Positions 44,413 through 54,700 are shown, counted from the first letter of the stretch. The stretch is 64,000 bases of DNA from Octadecabacter dasysiphoniae (GCF_021532615.1 NZ_JAKGAQ010000004.1:248001-312000), one strand, 5' to 3'. The notes: generated by a model not told the origin, from the sequence alone. Made by a program: numbers and translations.

Positions 44413-45852
44413 TTATACGATGACCAGATCATTGGGATCGTCCGCGAAAATCGCGATCTGATCCTTGCCCGTGCGCAGGCTTTCGCCGCAGGCCAGCCGT
44501 TGAACCGCACCTGATTGTTGCGCTTGATCGAAATCGATTTCTCCTGCGGACACGGGATAACGCGTGAGGCGCAAATCGCGCACATCGGCCAAACCCGGTT
44601 CGTTCATCAACAGCCAGCTGATCTTGGCGGGGCTTACGGCCTCACCGAAGGGCAGGGCGTCGATGTAGGATTGCACCCGTTCGATCAACCGCGCCTTAAG
44701 GGCGCGTGCGGGCGCTGATCCGTTGACAGTGGCGCGGCTGCCAGATGGCAGTGGCACACCGTCGACCACCAGTTCACATTCGATCCCGACACCGATTTGT
44801 GCAGCCTCGCGGATTTCGGGGAAAATCCCGATCGGGCGCAAATCTTCGACGGCTTCGGCAATCTGTGCGGCTAAACCGTCTGGCCCTTGCCAAATTGCTG
44901 ACGCTGTCGGGGCGACCAGAATGGTGAACATATAAGGCGATGCAATGTCGCGTTCGGTTCCGAACACCCGTTCGCCGAAGTTGAAATTGCCGAAGATCGA
45001 TTTTTCGATGTCCAGCCCGCCGAATTCATCAATCGTCTTTGTTTTGCGAACGCCAGGGACAAGCGACACGGCGATTTCGATGGCTTCGCGCGACCAGACG
45101 GACCGCGGTGCGCGCAACAACAGCTGGCGGTATCTATCATCGCTCCAGCGCAGATCACCGCCACGCAAATCAACGCTGTGCGAAATCTCCACGACCTCTT
45201 CCAATGTTTTGTCTTCGCGGATGGTCATGACGGATTCAACCGCGCCCAATGCGTCGTCCAAGGCATTCCATGTGGTGATGATCTGGTTTGAGTCAGCGAT
45301 GGACAGGTTGTGTTCCGGTCCGGGGAAAAATGCCATGACGGTCACGGTTTGGGAGGGCTGGTTGGCTGACAAGCTGACCGATTTTGTGGTCGCGACGTGA
45401 TGGCCGCCCTTGGTCAACATGCGCGCACCGACCGGAATTGTCAGGCTATCGCGCCCGCCTGGTAGCGCCCCGACAAGAGTGAGCGTCACGTCACCGCTGG
45501 CAGATAGAAACGGGCGGGGCAGGCCGAGTTCTTCGCCAAGGCGATCCAACCCCTGTCCGCGTGCGGTTGGCACGGTCTGATCATCGTTGATGCCCGACAA
45601 GGTTTGATAGGTGCGGGCATGTTCCGCCGACGTCAGTTCACAAATGCGGCGGATGACGGACCCGGCCGCAAGATCAACGTCAGAGCCGAACAACCGCTGC
45701 GCCAGCGCGAGCTGTTCTGCCACGATCCGCCCATAAGGTTTGGGCACAAATCCCCCCGGTTGCAGCCCGTAAACATCAGACCCGGTATCGAGCAATTGGG
45801 CGGCATCAATGGCCGCAATTTCGGCCAGATCCTGTTGAATTGAATTGGTCAT
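44413..45852 (-). CDS. Baseplate J-like wedge protein
   Basis: 479 residues, AAAGGAG upstream. The gpJ/gp47/T4 gp6 family layout is visible: an early RRICELTSAEHARTYQTLSGIN, ARGQGLDRLGEELGLPRP around residues 95-112, an Ig-like beta region (VTLTLVGALPGGRDSLTIPVGARM), and later WSREAIEIAVSLVPGVRKTKT followed by the LIERVQSYIDALPFGEAVSPAKI segment. Forms the iris of the baseplate around the hub. Position between gp25-like and gpI-like genes agrees. Confidence 0.82.
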   Translation of the reverse strand: MTNSIQQDLAEIAAIDAAQLLDTGSDVYGLQPGGFVPKPYGRIVAEQLALAQRLFGSDVDLAAGSVIRRICELTSAEHARTYQTLSGINDDQTVPTARGQGLDRLGEELGLPRPFLSASGDVTLTLVGALPGGRDSLTIPVGARMLTKGGHHVATTKSVSLSANQPSQTVTVMAFFPGPEHNLSIADSNQIITTWNALDDALGAVESVMTIREDKTLEEVVEISHSVDLRGGDLRWSDDRYRQLLLRAPRSVWSREAIEIAVSLVPGVRKTKTIDEFGGLDIEKSIFGNFNFGERVFGTERDIASPYMFTILVAPTASAIWQGPDGLAAQIAEAVEDLRPIGIFPEIREAAQIGVGIECELVVDGVPLPSGSRATVNGSAPARALKARLIERVQSYIDALPFGEAVSPAKISWLLMNEPGLADVRDLRLTRYPVSAGEIDFDQAQQSGAVQRLACGESLRTGKDQIAIFADDPNDLVIV

Positions 45853-45876
45853 CCAAATGTCTCCTTTAAAAATCAG

Positions 45877-46392
45877 TTACAGCAGCGCGTCGGTTGGCAA
45901 GGGGCCAACAGTCAGGCTGACGGGTTCGCCGGGGGCGATATGAAATTGGGCTTCCACGGTGAGCGTGCCGTAGGTGTCGATGCTTTTGGGGGGCGTTTCG
46001 GTGCCATAGAAGGCGGCGATTTCGGGGCCGATCAGCACCCGTTCAACGTGCTTGACCCGTGGGTCGGCTGTCAGAACGGCCAGCACCGCAAAGCGCAGCA
46101 ATTCGCGCCGCATCACCGGATCGCGTTCTTGCGCGATAACAGTATGCCCGCCAAATCCGTGATCCATGTTCAGCGGGTCGGACCCAAGCGCCGTGACGAT
46201 GGCCGTGCGGATCTGAAGTTCAAGATTGTCCTGACCTTGGGCGAGTTCCAGATCAAGCGTACCGTTTGGACCTGTGCCCAGTTTGATGTCACCGTATTGG
46301 TGCGCATCCGGAAAGATCGGTTGAAGCGTCGGCGCCCACTTAAGGAGCTTGCGTTCTTGCGCTGGGGTTAACGTGCGTGTGTTGTCATTCAT
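45877..46392 (-). CDS. gp25-like baseplate wedge protein
   Basis: 171 residues from the ATG overlapping the hub-spike stop; an ATG three codons upstream is possible. A GPW/gp25 (T4 gp25, Mu gp46) fold: LELQIRTAIVTALGSDPLNMDHGFGG (with the LxTxxGxxxxxpxfG-like core), MRRELLRFAVLAVLTADPRVKHVERV, and a beta C-terminus TYGTLTVEAQFHIAPG. In known tails this protein joins sheath to the baseplate wedge. It directly precedes the J-like gene, as in Mu, P2 and Afp/PVC loci. Confidence 0.8.
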   Translation of the reverse strand: MNDNTRTLTPAQERKLLKWAPTLQPIFPDAHQYGDIKLGTGPNGTLDLELAQGQDNLELQIRTAIVTALGSDPLNMDHGFGGHTVIAQERDPVMRRELLRFAVLAVLTADPRVKHVERVLIGPEIAAFYGTETPPKSIDTYGTLTVEAQFHIAPGEPVSLTVGPLPTDALL

Positions 46393-48352
46393 TTGATACA
46401 TCCACCTTGCCAGAGCCACGCGCGACCAATGCGATATTGTCTGCTGTAAATTTCAGGTCGGTGTTGGCTTCGATTTCGATCCGTCCGTCAGCAAACATCC
46501 TGATGGCAGACCCTGTATTTGCTTGTTCGATGATGATGCCGCCGTCATCTGCCATGTCGGGGCGTGCATCTGCACCGGGCATGCTGTCGGCGGTGAAGGC
46601 TTTGATCGAAAAGCCGTTCACTGTGATCCCGCGGCCCCCGTTTGCCGTGATCAGATCATGGGACGCCTGTGCGTCGCTGGGGGGGATCGCGTCCGTGCCT
46701 TCGGCGGCGGTCGGCGGGTCACCCTCATAGGCGGGCAGGATCAGCCACCAGTCACCCGTTTGCGCAGGGGTTGGTATGGGGGACCCTTCGCGGGTCTGCC
46801 ACAGCGCGCCGATGTCGACCGGATCAGACCGGCTGTTGCCGTTGTTGACTGTCATCACGCGCATGCCCGGATAGCGGGGCAAAACATGCCCGAACGGCCC
46901 CCATGCAAAACTGGTAGCGTAGGGCACGTTGACCTGAGTTGTGCCGTTTTCGCGGCGGATTTCGTCAAGGCGCGCTTGGCCCGGGCCGCCTTCGTCAACA
47001 ATGCCCCGCAACACCGTTGAGGTTTGCCCCGCTTCACGCACGCGGCCGCCTTCGGCGGTTGTTTCGGTGTGATGGGCCCGGATTTCTGCGATGTCGGACA
47101 CGGGGCGTTGTGACATTTCAAGGCGGATTCGCGCGTTGATGGCACGGCTGATGGCCGCCGCGCCGCCCTGCGCCTGCGCGGATTCTTCGTTGATGGCGGG
47201 TTCATGGGGGTCGTCGATCTGGAACACGTCCCATGCGGTGTCGCTGAAATTGGTCGCGGCCACGGTCACGCCGTTGACTGTCGTGATCCAGCCCGTCGTG
47301 CGCGACATGGTGTGGGTGACGCTTGCGACGTAGAGGTGTTGTTGCGCGTCCTCGCCCCCGCCCAAACCTGCCGGAAGGGACGGCAATCCAAACCCGCCGA
47401 ACGTTTCGGCCAGTTGGGACGGGCGCGTGAAACACACAACATCACCGGGTTGAATATCCATCCGGCCCACGCATTTCAGCGCCCAGCTGTCGCGATCATC
47501 CGGTGCGTCCCCGATGGCGGTTTGCCCTGATCCAAGCGCATTGACGGTTCCGGTTTCGACGGGTTCGATCAGGCCTGTGTCTGGGGTCAGTGCTTTTACG
47601 TCTGCGTCGCCGTACGGGATCGGGCGGCCCGGCCCCGCGTGTAGTTTGCCGTCGCGTATCAGATAAATCGGGCGACCGCGCCGATGGGGTGGACGGCGGT
47701 GGATTTCTTCGCGGGCTTTGGTCAGCACCTCTATCATTTTGGATTTTGGCGCGATGGAAACATCTTCCCCCTCGGCGTCAGGTACATGGGGATGAATTTC
47801 AAAGTCTGTGTTGATCTGCCAATTTATGCTTTCAAGGGCGGCCTGGATACGATCAAGGGGCGTGGCACCCGTGACGGCATCCTGATCTTGTGGTGTCACG
47901 CTCGCGGCGAGCCCGTCATAGACCGCGCGACGACCTGTGATTTCGGTCATCACCTCAAGCCCTTCGGTCTTGCGTTTCAGCTTGGTGATCCGGAAAATTT
48001 CGATGACTTTGTCTTTGTCGAAACTGCCGCCGAACAGATCCAGCGCGCCGCGCCAATACATGGATACTGCCACGTAAATGGGTTTGGGATCATCCGCCGT
48101 TGCACCCAGCCGTTCCTTGGCCAGCAGTCCGAAATCGTTGTCTGTCAAACGGGCCAGCGAAATTTGCAGGCGCCCCGGTGTCAGTCCACCTTCGAGGGAC
48201 AGGGAGGTTTCGGCAAAATGCGTGCTTTGATCGATGGTCAGCAATTCAGATCCGGGCGACAGGTCCGGTTTGTTGTTCGGGCCTGCTTTGTAAAACTGCA
48301 ACGCCCAGCAGGGGACGCGGCTAAGATGTTCGGTGGGCTTAAAAACGGTCAT
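46385..48352 (-). CDS. Baseplate hub and spike fusion (gp27/gp5, VgrG-like)
   Basis: 655 residues. Residues 1-370 are a hub-like region (tail-tube-like domains, gpD/gp44 type). A second part at about 445-545 is an OB-fold: TSTVLRGIVDEGGPGQARLD and VLPRYPGMRVMTVNNGNSRSDPVDIGALWQ, the gp5/VgrG/gpV pattern. Residues 570-655 form repeating short strands (GGIIIEQANTGSAIRMFADGR, IEIEANTDLKFTADNIALVA) that fit a beta-helix spike. Thus one polypeptide joins hub and needle as in VgrG and Afp8. No cargo domain at the C-terminus. RBS GGAGG upstream. Confidence 0.8.
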   Translation of the reverse strand: MTVFKPTEHLSRVPCWALQFYKAGPNNKPDLSPGSELLTIDQSTHFAETSLSLEGGLTPGRLQISLARLTDNDFGLLAKERLGATADDPKPIYVAVSMYWRGALDLFGGSFDKDKVIEIFRITKLKRKTEGLEVMTEITGRRAVYDGLAASVTPQDQDAVTGATPLDRIQAALESINWQINTDFEIHPHVPDAEGEDVSIAPKSKMIEVLTKAREEIHRRPPHRRGRPIYLIRDGKLHAGPGRPIPYGDADVKALTPDTGLIEPVETGTVNALGSGQTAIGDAPDDRDSWALKCVGRMDIQPGDVVCFTRPSQLAETFGGFGLPSLPAGLGGGEDAQQHLYVASVTHTMSRTTGWITTVNGVTVAATNFSDTAWDVFQIDDPHEPAINEESAQAQGGAAAISRAINARIRLEMSQRPVSDIAEIRAHHTETTAEGGRVREAGQTSTVLRGIVDEGGPGQARLDEIRRENGTTQVNVPYATSFAWGPFGHVLPRYPGMRVMTVNNGNSRSDPVDIGALWQTREGSPIPTPAQTGDWWLILPAYEGDPPTAAEGTDAIPPSDAQASHDLITANGGRGITVNGFSIKAFTADSMPGADARPDMADDGGIIIEQANTGSAIRMFADGRIEIEANTDLKFTADNIALVARGSGKVDVSNE

Positions 48353-48421
48353 GTGCCAGCCTCCAGTTCAGGCCACCGGCCTGTGCGCGCACGTCTGCAT
48401 CATCTGATGCGAGCTCTGCCT

Positions 48422-49069
48422 CTACGGGACAATCTCGATCGATCCGTCGGCGTCGGTGCGGGCGTAAAACAGACGGTCCGCAAGGTCCGGGCGCAGCACG
48501 CGGGAATCAAATGTTGTGCTGCCTGCGCGGATGTCGCGCCATGCCAGTTCGATCCAGCTTGATGTGCTTGCCCCGCCCACCAGTGCGCCGGCCTGTATCG
48601 ATAGGCCTATTACCTCGATCCACGTGCCCGCGCTGTTTGGCCGGCGCGGAGTGCTTGGGATCAAAACGGCCTGCCCGATGATGGCGGGGCATTGGCCGAC
48701 GAATTTTCCATCATTGACGAACACCAGCCGCGGGCATGCACGTTGGCGCGATTGGGCCAGCGCGGTTCGGGTTTGGTTTGCTTTGCGGGCGGTCAAGTCT
48801 GCGAAGTTGCGCGGCGTTGAAAGGTTGGCCTGATCATCCGCCGCCATTTGCGCGGCCCCGTGGGACACCTGCGTTTCGGATGGCAGGTTCATAAGGCTGC
48901 GAAACTGACCCGTCGCGACGGTCAACATAACACGAAGGCCCTGCGGTGCGATATTGATGCGGTGGGGCAGACCGCGTGTGATGTCGGATCGCAGCAGTGT
49001 CACGCCATCACGTGGCGGGCGGCGGCCCTCGGGTGTTAGGCGGGCGGTGATCGGGGAATTCAGGTTCAT
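48422..49069 (-). CDS. Unrecognised protein of the contractile operon
   Basis: 215 residues, strong GGGAGGG ribosome site. Mixed sequence with a basic N-terminus (TARLTPEGRRPPRDGVTLL), an Ala/Gln-rich helical middle, and a beta-type end (GTWIEVIGLSIQAGALVGGASTSSWIELAW). It lies just upstream of the hub-spike gene, where LysM/tube-adaptor proteins (Afp7, gpX/gpU types) sit in related loci, but no LysM motif is seen. Structural adaptor is the best guess; function unproven. Confidence 0.55.
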   Translation of the reverse strand: MNLNSPITARLTPEGRRPPRDGVTLLRSDITRGLPHRINIAPQGLRVMLTVATGQFRSLMNLPSETQVSHGAAQMAADDQANLSTPRNFADLTARKANQTRTALAQSRQRACPRLVFVNDGKFVGQCPAIIGQAVLIPSTPRRPNSAGTWIEVIGLSIQAGALVGGASTSSWIELAWRDIRAGSTTFDSRVLRPDLADRLFYARTDADGSIEIVP

Positions 49070-49082
49070 TTTGCGTCCCTCC

Positions 49083-49601
49083 CTATGTCATATCTATGGC
49101 GATAGCGGCGCCAACACCGACGGCTTCAAGCCCCAGTGTCAGCAGCTGGTTTCGCGGCAAATGGGCAAGCGTCATAGACACATCGATCGCGTCGCGTTTC
49201 TGGGCGGTGGCAGAGAACGACAGGTTCTTGATGTAGATGTCAGAGCGCAGGGTCATCGACGTCCAAAGCTGCATCCCGCCCGTCAAACCACCCGTCATCG
49301 ACTGCCACGGGTTCACGCCAAGGGTCACCTGCGCGAGAAGTTCCAGCGCGCTTTTCCACACGAACCGTTCAGTGCCGGGCAGGACGGCGGAAATGGATAT
49401 CGTGTCGTCATGGGTGTCCATCAACACGCGATCCCCGCCCGACCCGAGGGGCGGCAAATGGAAGCTTTCGGTGATCGAGATAGTTGAGACCGAAAACAGC
49501 GGCACGACGACGGGGAACAAGCCGATCACCGCAGAGGGTACGCCGATATTCATGTCGCGGGCTGGCGCAAGTAGGCCGCGTTCAAAACTTTTGCGCGTCA
49601 T
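49083..49601 (-). CDS. Probable tail-tube-like adaptor protein of the contractile operon
   Basis: 172 residues; start overlaps the SUKH gene stop (ATGA). Pattern: FSVSTISITESFHLPPLG, THDDTISISAVLPGTERFVWKSALELLAQ, then LWTSMTLRSDIYIKNLSFSATAQKRDAIDVSMTLAHLPR, a beta-sandwich look with one helix like gpU/gp48/gp54 or Afp5/6 tube-baseplate adaptors. The similarity is by pattern only. Its coupling to the SUKH gene is notable since one is structural and the other is an immunity-type protein. Confidence 0.5.
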   Translation of the reverse strand: MTRKSFERGLLAPARDMNIGVPSAVIGLFPVVVPLFSVSTISITESFHLPPLGSGGDRVLMDTHDDTISISAVLPGTERFVWKSALELLAQVTLGVNPWQSMTGGLTGGMQLWTSMTLRSDIYIKNLSFSATAQKRDAIDVSMTLAHLPRNQLLTLGLEAVGVGAAIAIDMT

Positions 49602-50467
49602 GGTGTTTGCTCCTGTTGGTGTTGATCAATCCAGAACCCAATCACGTCGGCCATGCGGCCAAGGATTTTATAATTGGATGGTTCGTTCAGGGTGGGGATG
49701 GCCAGCAGACGGTCTGCGGGCAGATTGACGAAATCGCCGCGTGTCACGGCCAGCGTGCCGAGATCGGGATCATGTCCGACCACCGCGAGGCTGTTGTTTT
49801 CGGCCATCGTGATTTTGTCGATGCCATAGATGGTGCGACCGGATGCAGGCCAATGCAGCCCGTTTGCCAAGCCTAGAATATCGGCTGTGGCGAAGGTGAT
49901 GGTGATCCCGCGTTCGGGCCATGCTTTGAAAATATCCTGTGGATCGGCGGGGGGGCGTGCGATCACCGTGTTGGGCAATCCGGTTGCAAACCGTTGGCGC
50001 AACCGATCCAGCGCGCGTTCTGACAGGGTTTTACCGCGCGCGATGTCTTCGTCGCGCGACAGGCGCAGCAAAACCGCCGCCAAATCATCGCCGACGGGCA
50101 CAATCGCGTCGGGGTGCAGATTTGATCGATCCACCCAGCCAATGGCGTCGGCACCGAGCCCAAGGACGTCATCAGGATCGCAAAAATAGAAACCGTCACC
50201 CCCATCGTCCGCGAAATAGATCATGTCGCGCAAAAGATCGAAACCGGTGCGGTTGGCGTTGACATCACAATAGATGTCAGGCGGGAACAGCTCAAACCCA
50301 GGTCGGTAGAATGCGCCGTCGTGGGCATAAAGGCGGGCCAAGTCTGTCGGCAATCGGGCCGCCATATTCATGTCGCGGATGTCGGCCTCTGTTGCGGGCT
50401 GGCACATTGGGCGCGGTGCGACGAGCTCCATGATTTCTTGCAGGTCAGGGCGGGTATCATCGGTCAT
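49598..50467 (-). CDS. SUKH-family (SMI1/KNR4) immunity protein candidate
   Basis: 289 residues, AGGAGGG upstream, two bases after the 421-aa toxin candidate. Residues about 35-135 carry the SUKH signature: ARLPTDLARLYAHDGAFY, GFELFPPDIY, LLRDMIYFADDGGDGFYFCD and IGWVDRSNLHPDAIVP. SUKH proteins are known immunity proteins for a wide set of polymorphic toxins, many of them nucleases, and act in the cytoplasm of the producer. A second half (170-289) with WPASGRTIYGIDKITMAENN could be a degenerate repeat of the same fold. Position immediately after a toxin-like gene supports the immunity call. Confidence 0.68.
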   Translation of the reverse strand: MTDDTRPDLQEIMELVAPRPMCQPATEADIRDMNMAARLPTDLARLYAHDGAFYRPGFELFPPDIYCDVNANRTGFDLLRDMIYFADDGGDGFYFCDPDDVLGLGADAIGWVDRSNLHPDAIVPVGDDLAAVLLRLSRDEDIARGKTLSERALDRLRQRFATGLPNTVIARPPADPQDIFKAWPERGITITFATADILGLANGLHWPASGRTIYGIDKITMAENNSLAVVGHDPDLGTLAVTRGDFVNLPADRLLAIPTLNEPSNYKILGRMADVIGFWIDQHQQEQTP

Positions 50468-50469
50468 TG

Positions 50470-51735
50470 CTACAGCCCTCCTCTTGGGGTCCAGGTGCCC
50501 AGTAAATGCAGGGCTCCCTGAGCTCTTAATTGGGGCAACACGGTTGCCTCGAAATAGGTGTCGAATGCAGCGAGGTATTCGACGGCCTTATGATGTGGCA
50601 CTTGTCCCAGCCGGAAGTCCTCGATCGCTCTTGTGCGGATGTCGGAATAGGTCATGCCGGTGCTGGGTGCAGGGGTGCCTGTGCCTGCAACAGGTGGTGT
50701 AACTGCTGCGGCTGCGGGTGGCGTTACACCGGATGCAGGAGGCGTGGCGGCGGCAACGGGCGGTGTGGCACCGGCGGCGGGTGGTGGCGTGCCAGCTGCT
50801 GCCGCACGGCGACGGGCACCACGCGTGTGCTGGGCATTTGTGATCATGCCATGCGGCGATCCGGATCGTGAATTGCGCAACCACATCGTTGGAACAGAAT
50901 TGCGATTGTACCCATAGCTGCTGAACAGGGATGCCATCAGGCTATCTTGCATCCCGTGGTGGGCCTGCATTACGGCGCTTGTGCGTGGCTTGCGGCCAAA
51001 CGGTGTGTGCAGAATGTCGAATTCGCTAAACTCGCTGAGCAACGTGCCCGCACGGTTGCGCGTGGTGATACGGTAGCGCCCGTCGATCAGGCGCAAGGTG
51101 GCGGTTGATCCGTCCGTGAACGAGCGTACATAACTGCCGTCAGCTTGACGAACAAAATGGTAACGAATGCCGGTCAGGCGGCGACGAAAGCCTCCGTCGT
51201 ATTGCGTTTGTGCACGTACGTCTTCGGCGTGGGTGCGTGGGGTTTGGGACGATGTGGATGATCTTGGTGCGTTGTCAATTTCATCCAGAAGGTGGCGGGG
51301 TAGCCCGACGTCACCTAATGTGTAAGGCGATGCATACAGCGGCAATTGCAGCTGTGTCATTTGCTCATCAAGCTGGCGATAAGCCTGTGCAAGTTCACCC
51401 AACTGCACATCAAGATCGCGCGGGGCAGCGACGCGGCGCTCTGTGCCCCTAATGGTGGTGTCGTAATTCAAAACCGTTGCATAAAGTTCATCAAGTCGGG
51501 ACCGAATTGCGATAATATCGTCAATCATCGCTGAGCGCCCTGCGATCAAGTTGTCGCCGTGTCGCAAGGCCGCCCAACCCACCATGTCTTCCGCGATCCG
51601 ACGTGCACGGCGGTGGGGGATACCAAGCTCATCCGTCATCCGGCGCACGACTGCGCGAAATTCTTGATTGCCGCGCACGGTCGCTGAAATATCAAGTGAC
51701 CCGCGAAAGCCCTGTCTGACGAAATTGATGATCAT
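50470..51735 (-). CDS. Putative toxin cargo of the contractile system, HNH/endonuclease VII-like
   Basis: 421 residues. N-terminal helical part (1-160), a beta region (185-245), then a His-rich end: QAHHGMQDSLMASLF (257-271), SPHGMITNAQHTRGARRR (293-310), a low-complexity linker of TPP(A/V)A repeats (316-357), and YSDIRTRAIEDF...VPHHKAVEYLAAFDTYFEATV. The order HH - Pro..small residues - H - conserved A/D helix - Tyr near the end recalls polymorphic toxin tips of the HNH/endonuclease VII group. Start overlaps the carrier gene stop (ATGA), and an immunity-type gene follows. Catalysis and fold are inferred. Confidence 0.5.
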   Translation of the reverse strand: MIINFVRQGFRGSLDISATVRGNQEFRAVVRRMTDELGIPHRRARRIAEDMVGWAALRHGDNLIAGRSAMIDDIIAIRSRLDELYATVLNYDTTIRGTERRVAAPRDLDVQLGELAQAYRQLDEQMTQLQLPLYASPYTLGDVGLPRHLLDEIDNAPRSSTSSQTPRTHAEDVRAQTQYDGGFRRRLTGIRYHFVRQADGSYVRSFTDGSTATLRLIDGRYRITTRNRAGTLLSEFSEFDILHTPFGRKPRTSAVMQAHHGMQDSLMASLFSSYGYNRNSVPTMWLRNSRSGSPHGMITNAQHTRGARRRAAAAGTPPPAAGATPPVAAATPPASGVTPPAAAAVTPPVAGTGTPAPSTGMTYSDIRTRAIEDFRLGQVPHHKAVEYLAAFDTYFEATVLPQLRAQGALHLLGTWTPRGGL

Positions 51736-54700
51736 TCGCCGTCCTCCAACCCGGAATGGGTGCTGTCATCGAAGTGCAAGGTGTCGTCGTATTCTTCGAG
51801 GCGGCGGATCAATGCGGGTTCTTCGGGGCCGGAAATATCTTCGGGCGCTGGGCCTGTGGGGACGGGGGGTGGTGGCGGCATGCCGGAAGATCGCGAAATT
51901 GCGGCGTTTACTTCCGCGAAAACCGGACCAATCAGGTGGGGCAGGGCGAGGGCCATTGCGCGGTCCGTCAGCACGGCTGTCACCACGGATTGCGCGAGGC
52001 CACGTTTCAATTGACGCCCCACAGAAACCAGCAATTCGCGCCGTGCGCGCCGTGCAATGATCCGCCCGCCTTGACGCACACCGCTGCGCAAAACTGTTTT
52101 ACCCGCAAACGATCCCCCGCGCAGTAGGGGGCCTGCCTCTGGGATGACGGACAGCACGATTTCGAATTCTGCAAGAAACAGATCAAATTCGACTTCGGCT
52201 TTGTTGAGGATCCCGTCCGGGTCCAGCAGCGCGTTGTAAAGCGTGCTCATCTGTGAGGCGTGGTAGTAATGTGCGCCCGCGTAAACCGCACCAAGAACTG
52301 CCGCAGCAGGGGGGCAAATGACAGCCAGCGCCAGCACAGACACTGTTTCGCCAAACAGGATGAGCCCCTGAAGACCCAGTTCGAAATCCATCAACTGGTC
52401 GATGCCCATGCCGTAGATTTTGTCACCAAGAAACGCATCGCCGATGGCTTCGTGTGCCAGCAGGTGGATGCCTTGCAGCGCGACGGCGGTGCCCGGCACG
52501 GTCCGGTTTGGCAGGTCTTCGCGGATTTTGCCGGCGCGAAAGGCGAAATTGACGCTGCTTTGGGTAGTGCGTTGCATGTCCGCGTTGTCGGACTGCATTT
52601 CTGTCAGCAGGGAGCGCAGGTAGTGATATGCGCTTTCGGGGCGCTGGCGGAATGTTTCGACCACCTCGGGAATGTCGCGGAAATGATTAACCAACGGGTC
52701 CGCAGAGGTCGCAGTGCGGGTGCGAAATGCAATTGCTTCGTCAAGTTCTGCCAGAGTCCAATCGCGCCCCGAGTCGTCGCGGATTTTTACGGTGTTGCCT
52801 TCGCGCACAATTTGCCCGTCGACCTGTGTTTCGGTCAGGAAATTCCGGTTCAGGTAGTGGTCGGACATGCTGAGGGACAGGGCTTCGCGTGCGCTGCTCC
52901 ATGTGCTGTAGACGGCGGATACACCTGCTGAAAAGCTCGAGACGCTTGGGTCTTCTTCGGCGAGGCGATCGCGCAGCGCCTGTAATTCCGTCTGGGTCGA
53001 CACAAAGCTAAGAAGCATCGTGCGCACCGTGGCGTAGTAGTCGTCAAAGCGGTTCAAACGGGTTTCGATGGCGACTTGGGATGCGCGCAGGGCTTCCAGC
53101 ATTTTGATCTGGCAGGCCCGCAGGAACATCTGTGATCCGCTGGCGGTGATGATCGGGGTATAGGTTTTGTAGAACGCCAGACCCCACGCCGGATATTGCC
53201 CCGCGTGGCGCCCTTCGATCAGGGCTGTGACGTCGGGCAGCCCGATAATGTCATGCAAGATGCGTTCGAACTGGGTCATCAAAGGTGTCGTTGCGGCCAG
53301 AAACCGCAGAACGCGGATGGACGGGCTGTCGGTTGCGCCCATGTCAACATCGCCGAGGTTTCCGGCCCCTGGTGCCGTGTTTCGCACATTGGTGGCAGCG
53401 GGCGTGCGGGCCGCGTATTGGCCAACCGCGCTTGCGCGTCCGCCCAGAACCTGACCTGCCGCGATGATGAAAGACGCGGGGTATTCGCCCGTCGGCATTT
53501 CAAGGCGAAACGCGATCTGACCCATCAAAATGCGCAGGCGATCCCCCAAGGCGCCCAGATCATCAAAGCTTGGCTCACCTTCGAAGGGGGCCAGATCAAG
53601 CGTGATGGTTTCGCCGCCAATCGTCATCGGAAAACGGGAGGACTGGCCCGCGCCGTGTTGCGTGCCCGGTTCAGCCATATCAGACCCGCCACCGCCGCCC
53701 GTTTCATCACCGTCGCCACCGGATCGGCCTGCGCCTGCGTTTTCGCCGCCTGCCTCACTTGGATGGGCGGGTGGTTCACCGCCATCACCGTCTTCTGCGT
53801 CGCTTTTTTCGATCACGCGCCAGATCGGCAAAAGGCGGAGGGATTGGCCTGAAAATGCATCATTGGGGATAATACAAAATGACCCGTCGAGTTCGGCTGC
53901 CTGTTGGGGCCCTGATCTGCCTGTTCCGTTGTAGGCTTGGTTGGCGTCTTCTTCGGCAAGCCTGCGAAGAAGAGCGCGGTGTTCGGCAACGTCTTGGGTT
54001 TCCCCGGAAACCGGGTTTTGGGTGACGTTCCTGATGCCGCAAAAGCGGACGTATTGACGGTCTGCAAGGTCGTCGCGCGACGTGAACCGCCACAGCTTTT
54101 CCAGATCCATCCACGGACGTTTCCCAAGGGTGCCGCCTCTGCGTGACCCGTCATCGGAATTTACGATATTCATCCGGTCGCCGGGCGAAAATTGGCGTGT
54201 GATGTCAAAATAGACCGCATCGTCGGTGACGCGGTTTATCGAAATGATAGCGATCTGGTACTTGCCATCTGCGCGGTAGAGTAGACCAAACACTTGCCCG
54301 GCGCGGGGGCGGGGCGTGACGTGATGGGCCAGATGGGCCTGCATCAATTGGATGAACTGGCTGCGTGTGCCGCTGAAGTACCAAATCGCGGTCCTGTGCG
54401 TCGTGTGCCATTGCGTGTTCTCGTTGAAATATTCCAACGAAATCGGGGCGCTGGGCGATGGAAGATCGGTGTCATAGGAATGCACGCGGTACTTGCCGTC
54501 ACCGTCCAGCCGCCTGGCATCAAATGGTTCAGACGGGGCGTTTGGCACGGCTTCGGGGGCGTCATCTAGTGCTTTGGTGTGGGTCGCTGGCGCCGCTGTT
54601 ACCGCCGCCTGAAGCGCCAGCATAATGTCGTTTTCGACATCCGCGCGCCAATCATCTGCTGGCATCGCGTCGGCGCCCGCACCAAGGGACCATGTGATAT

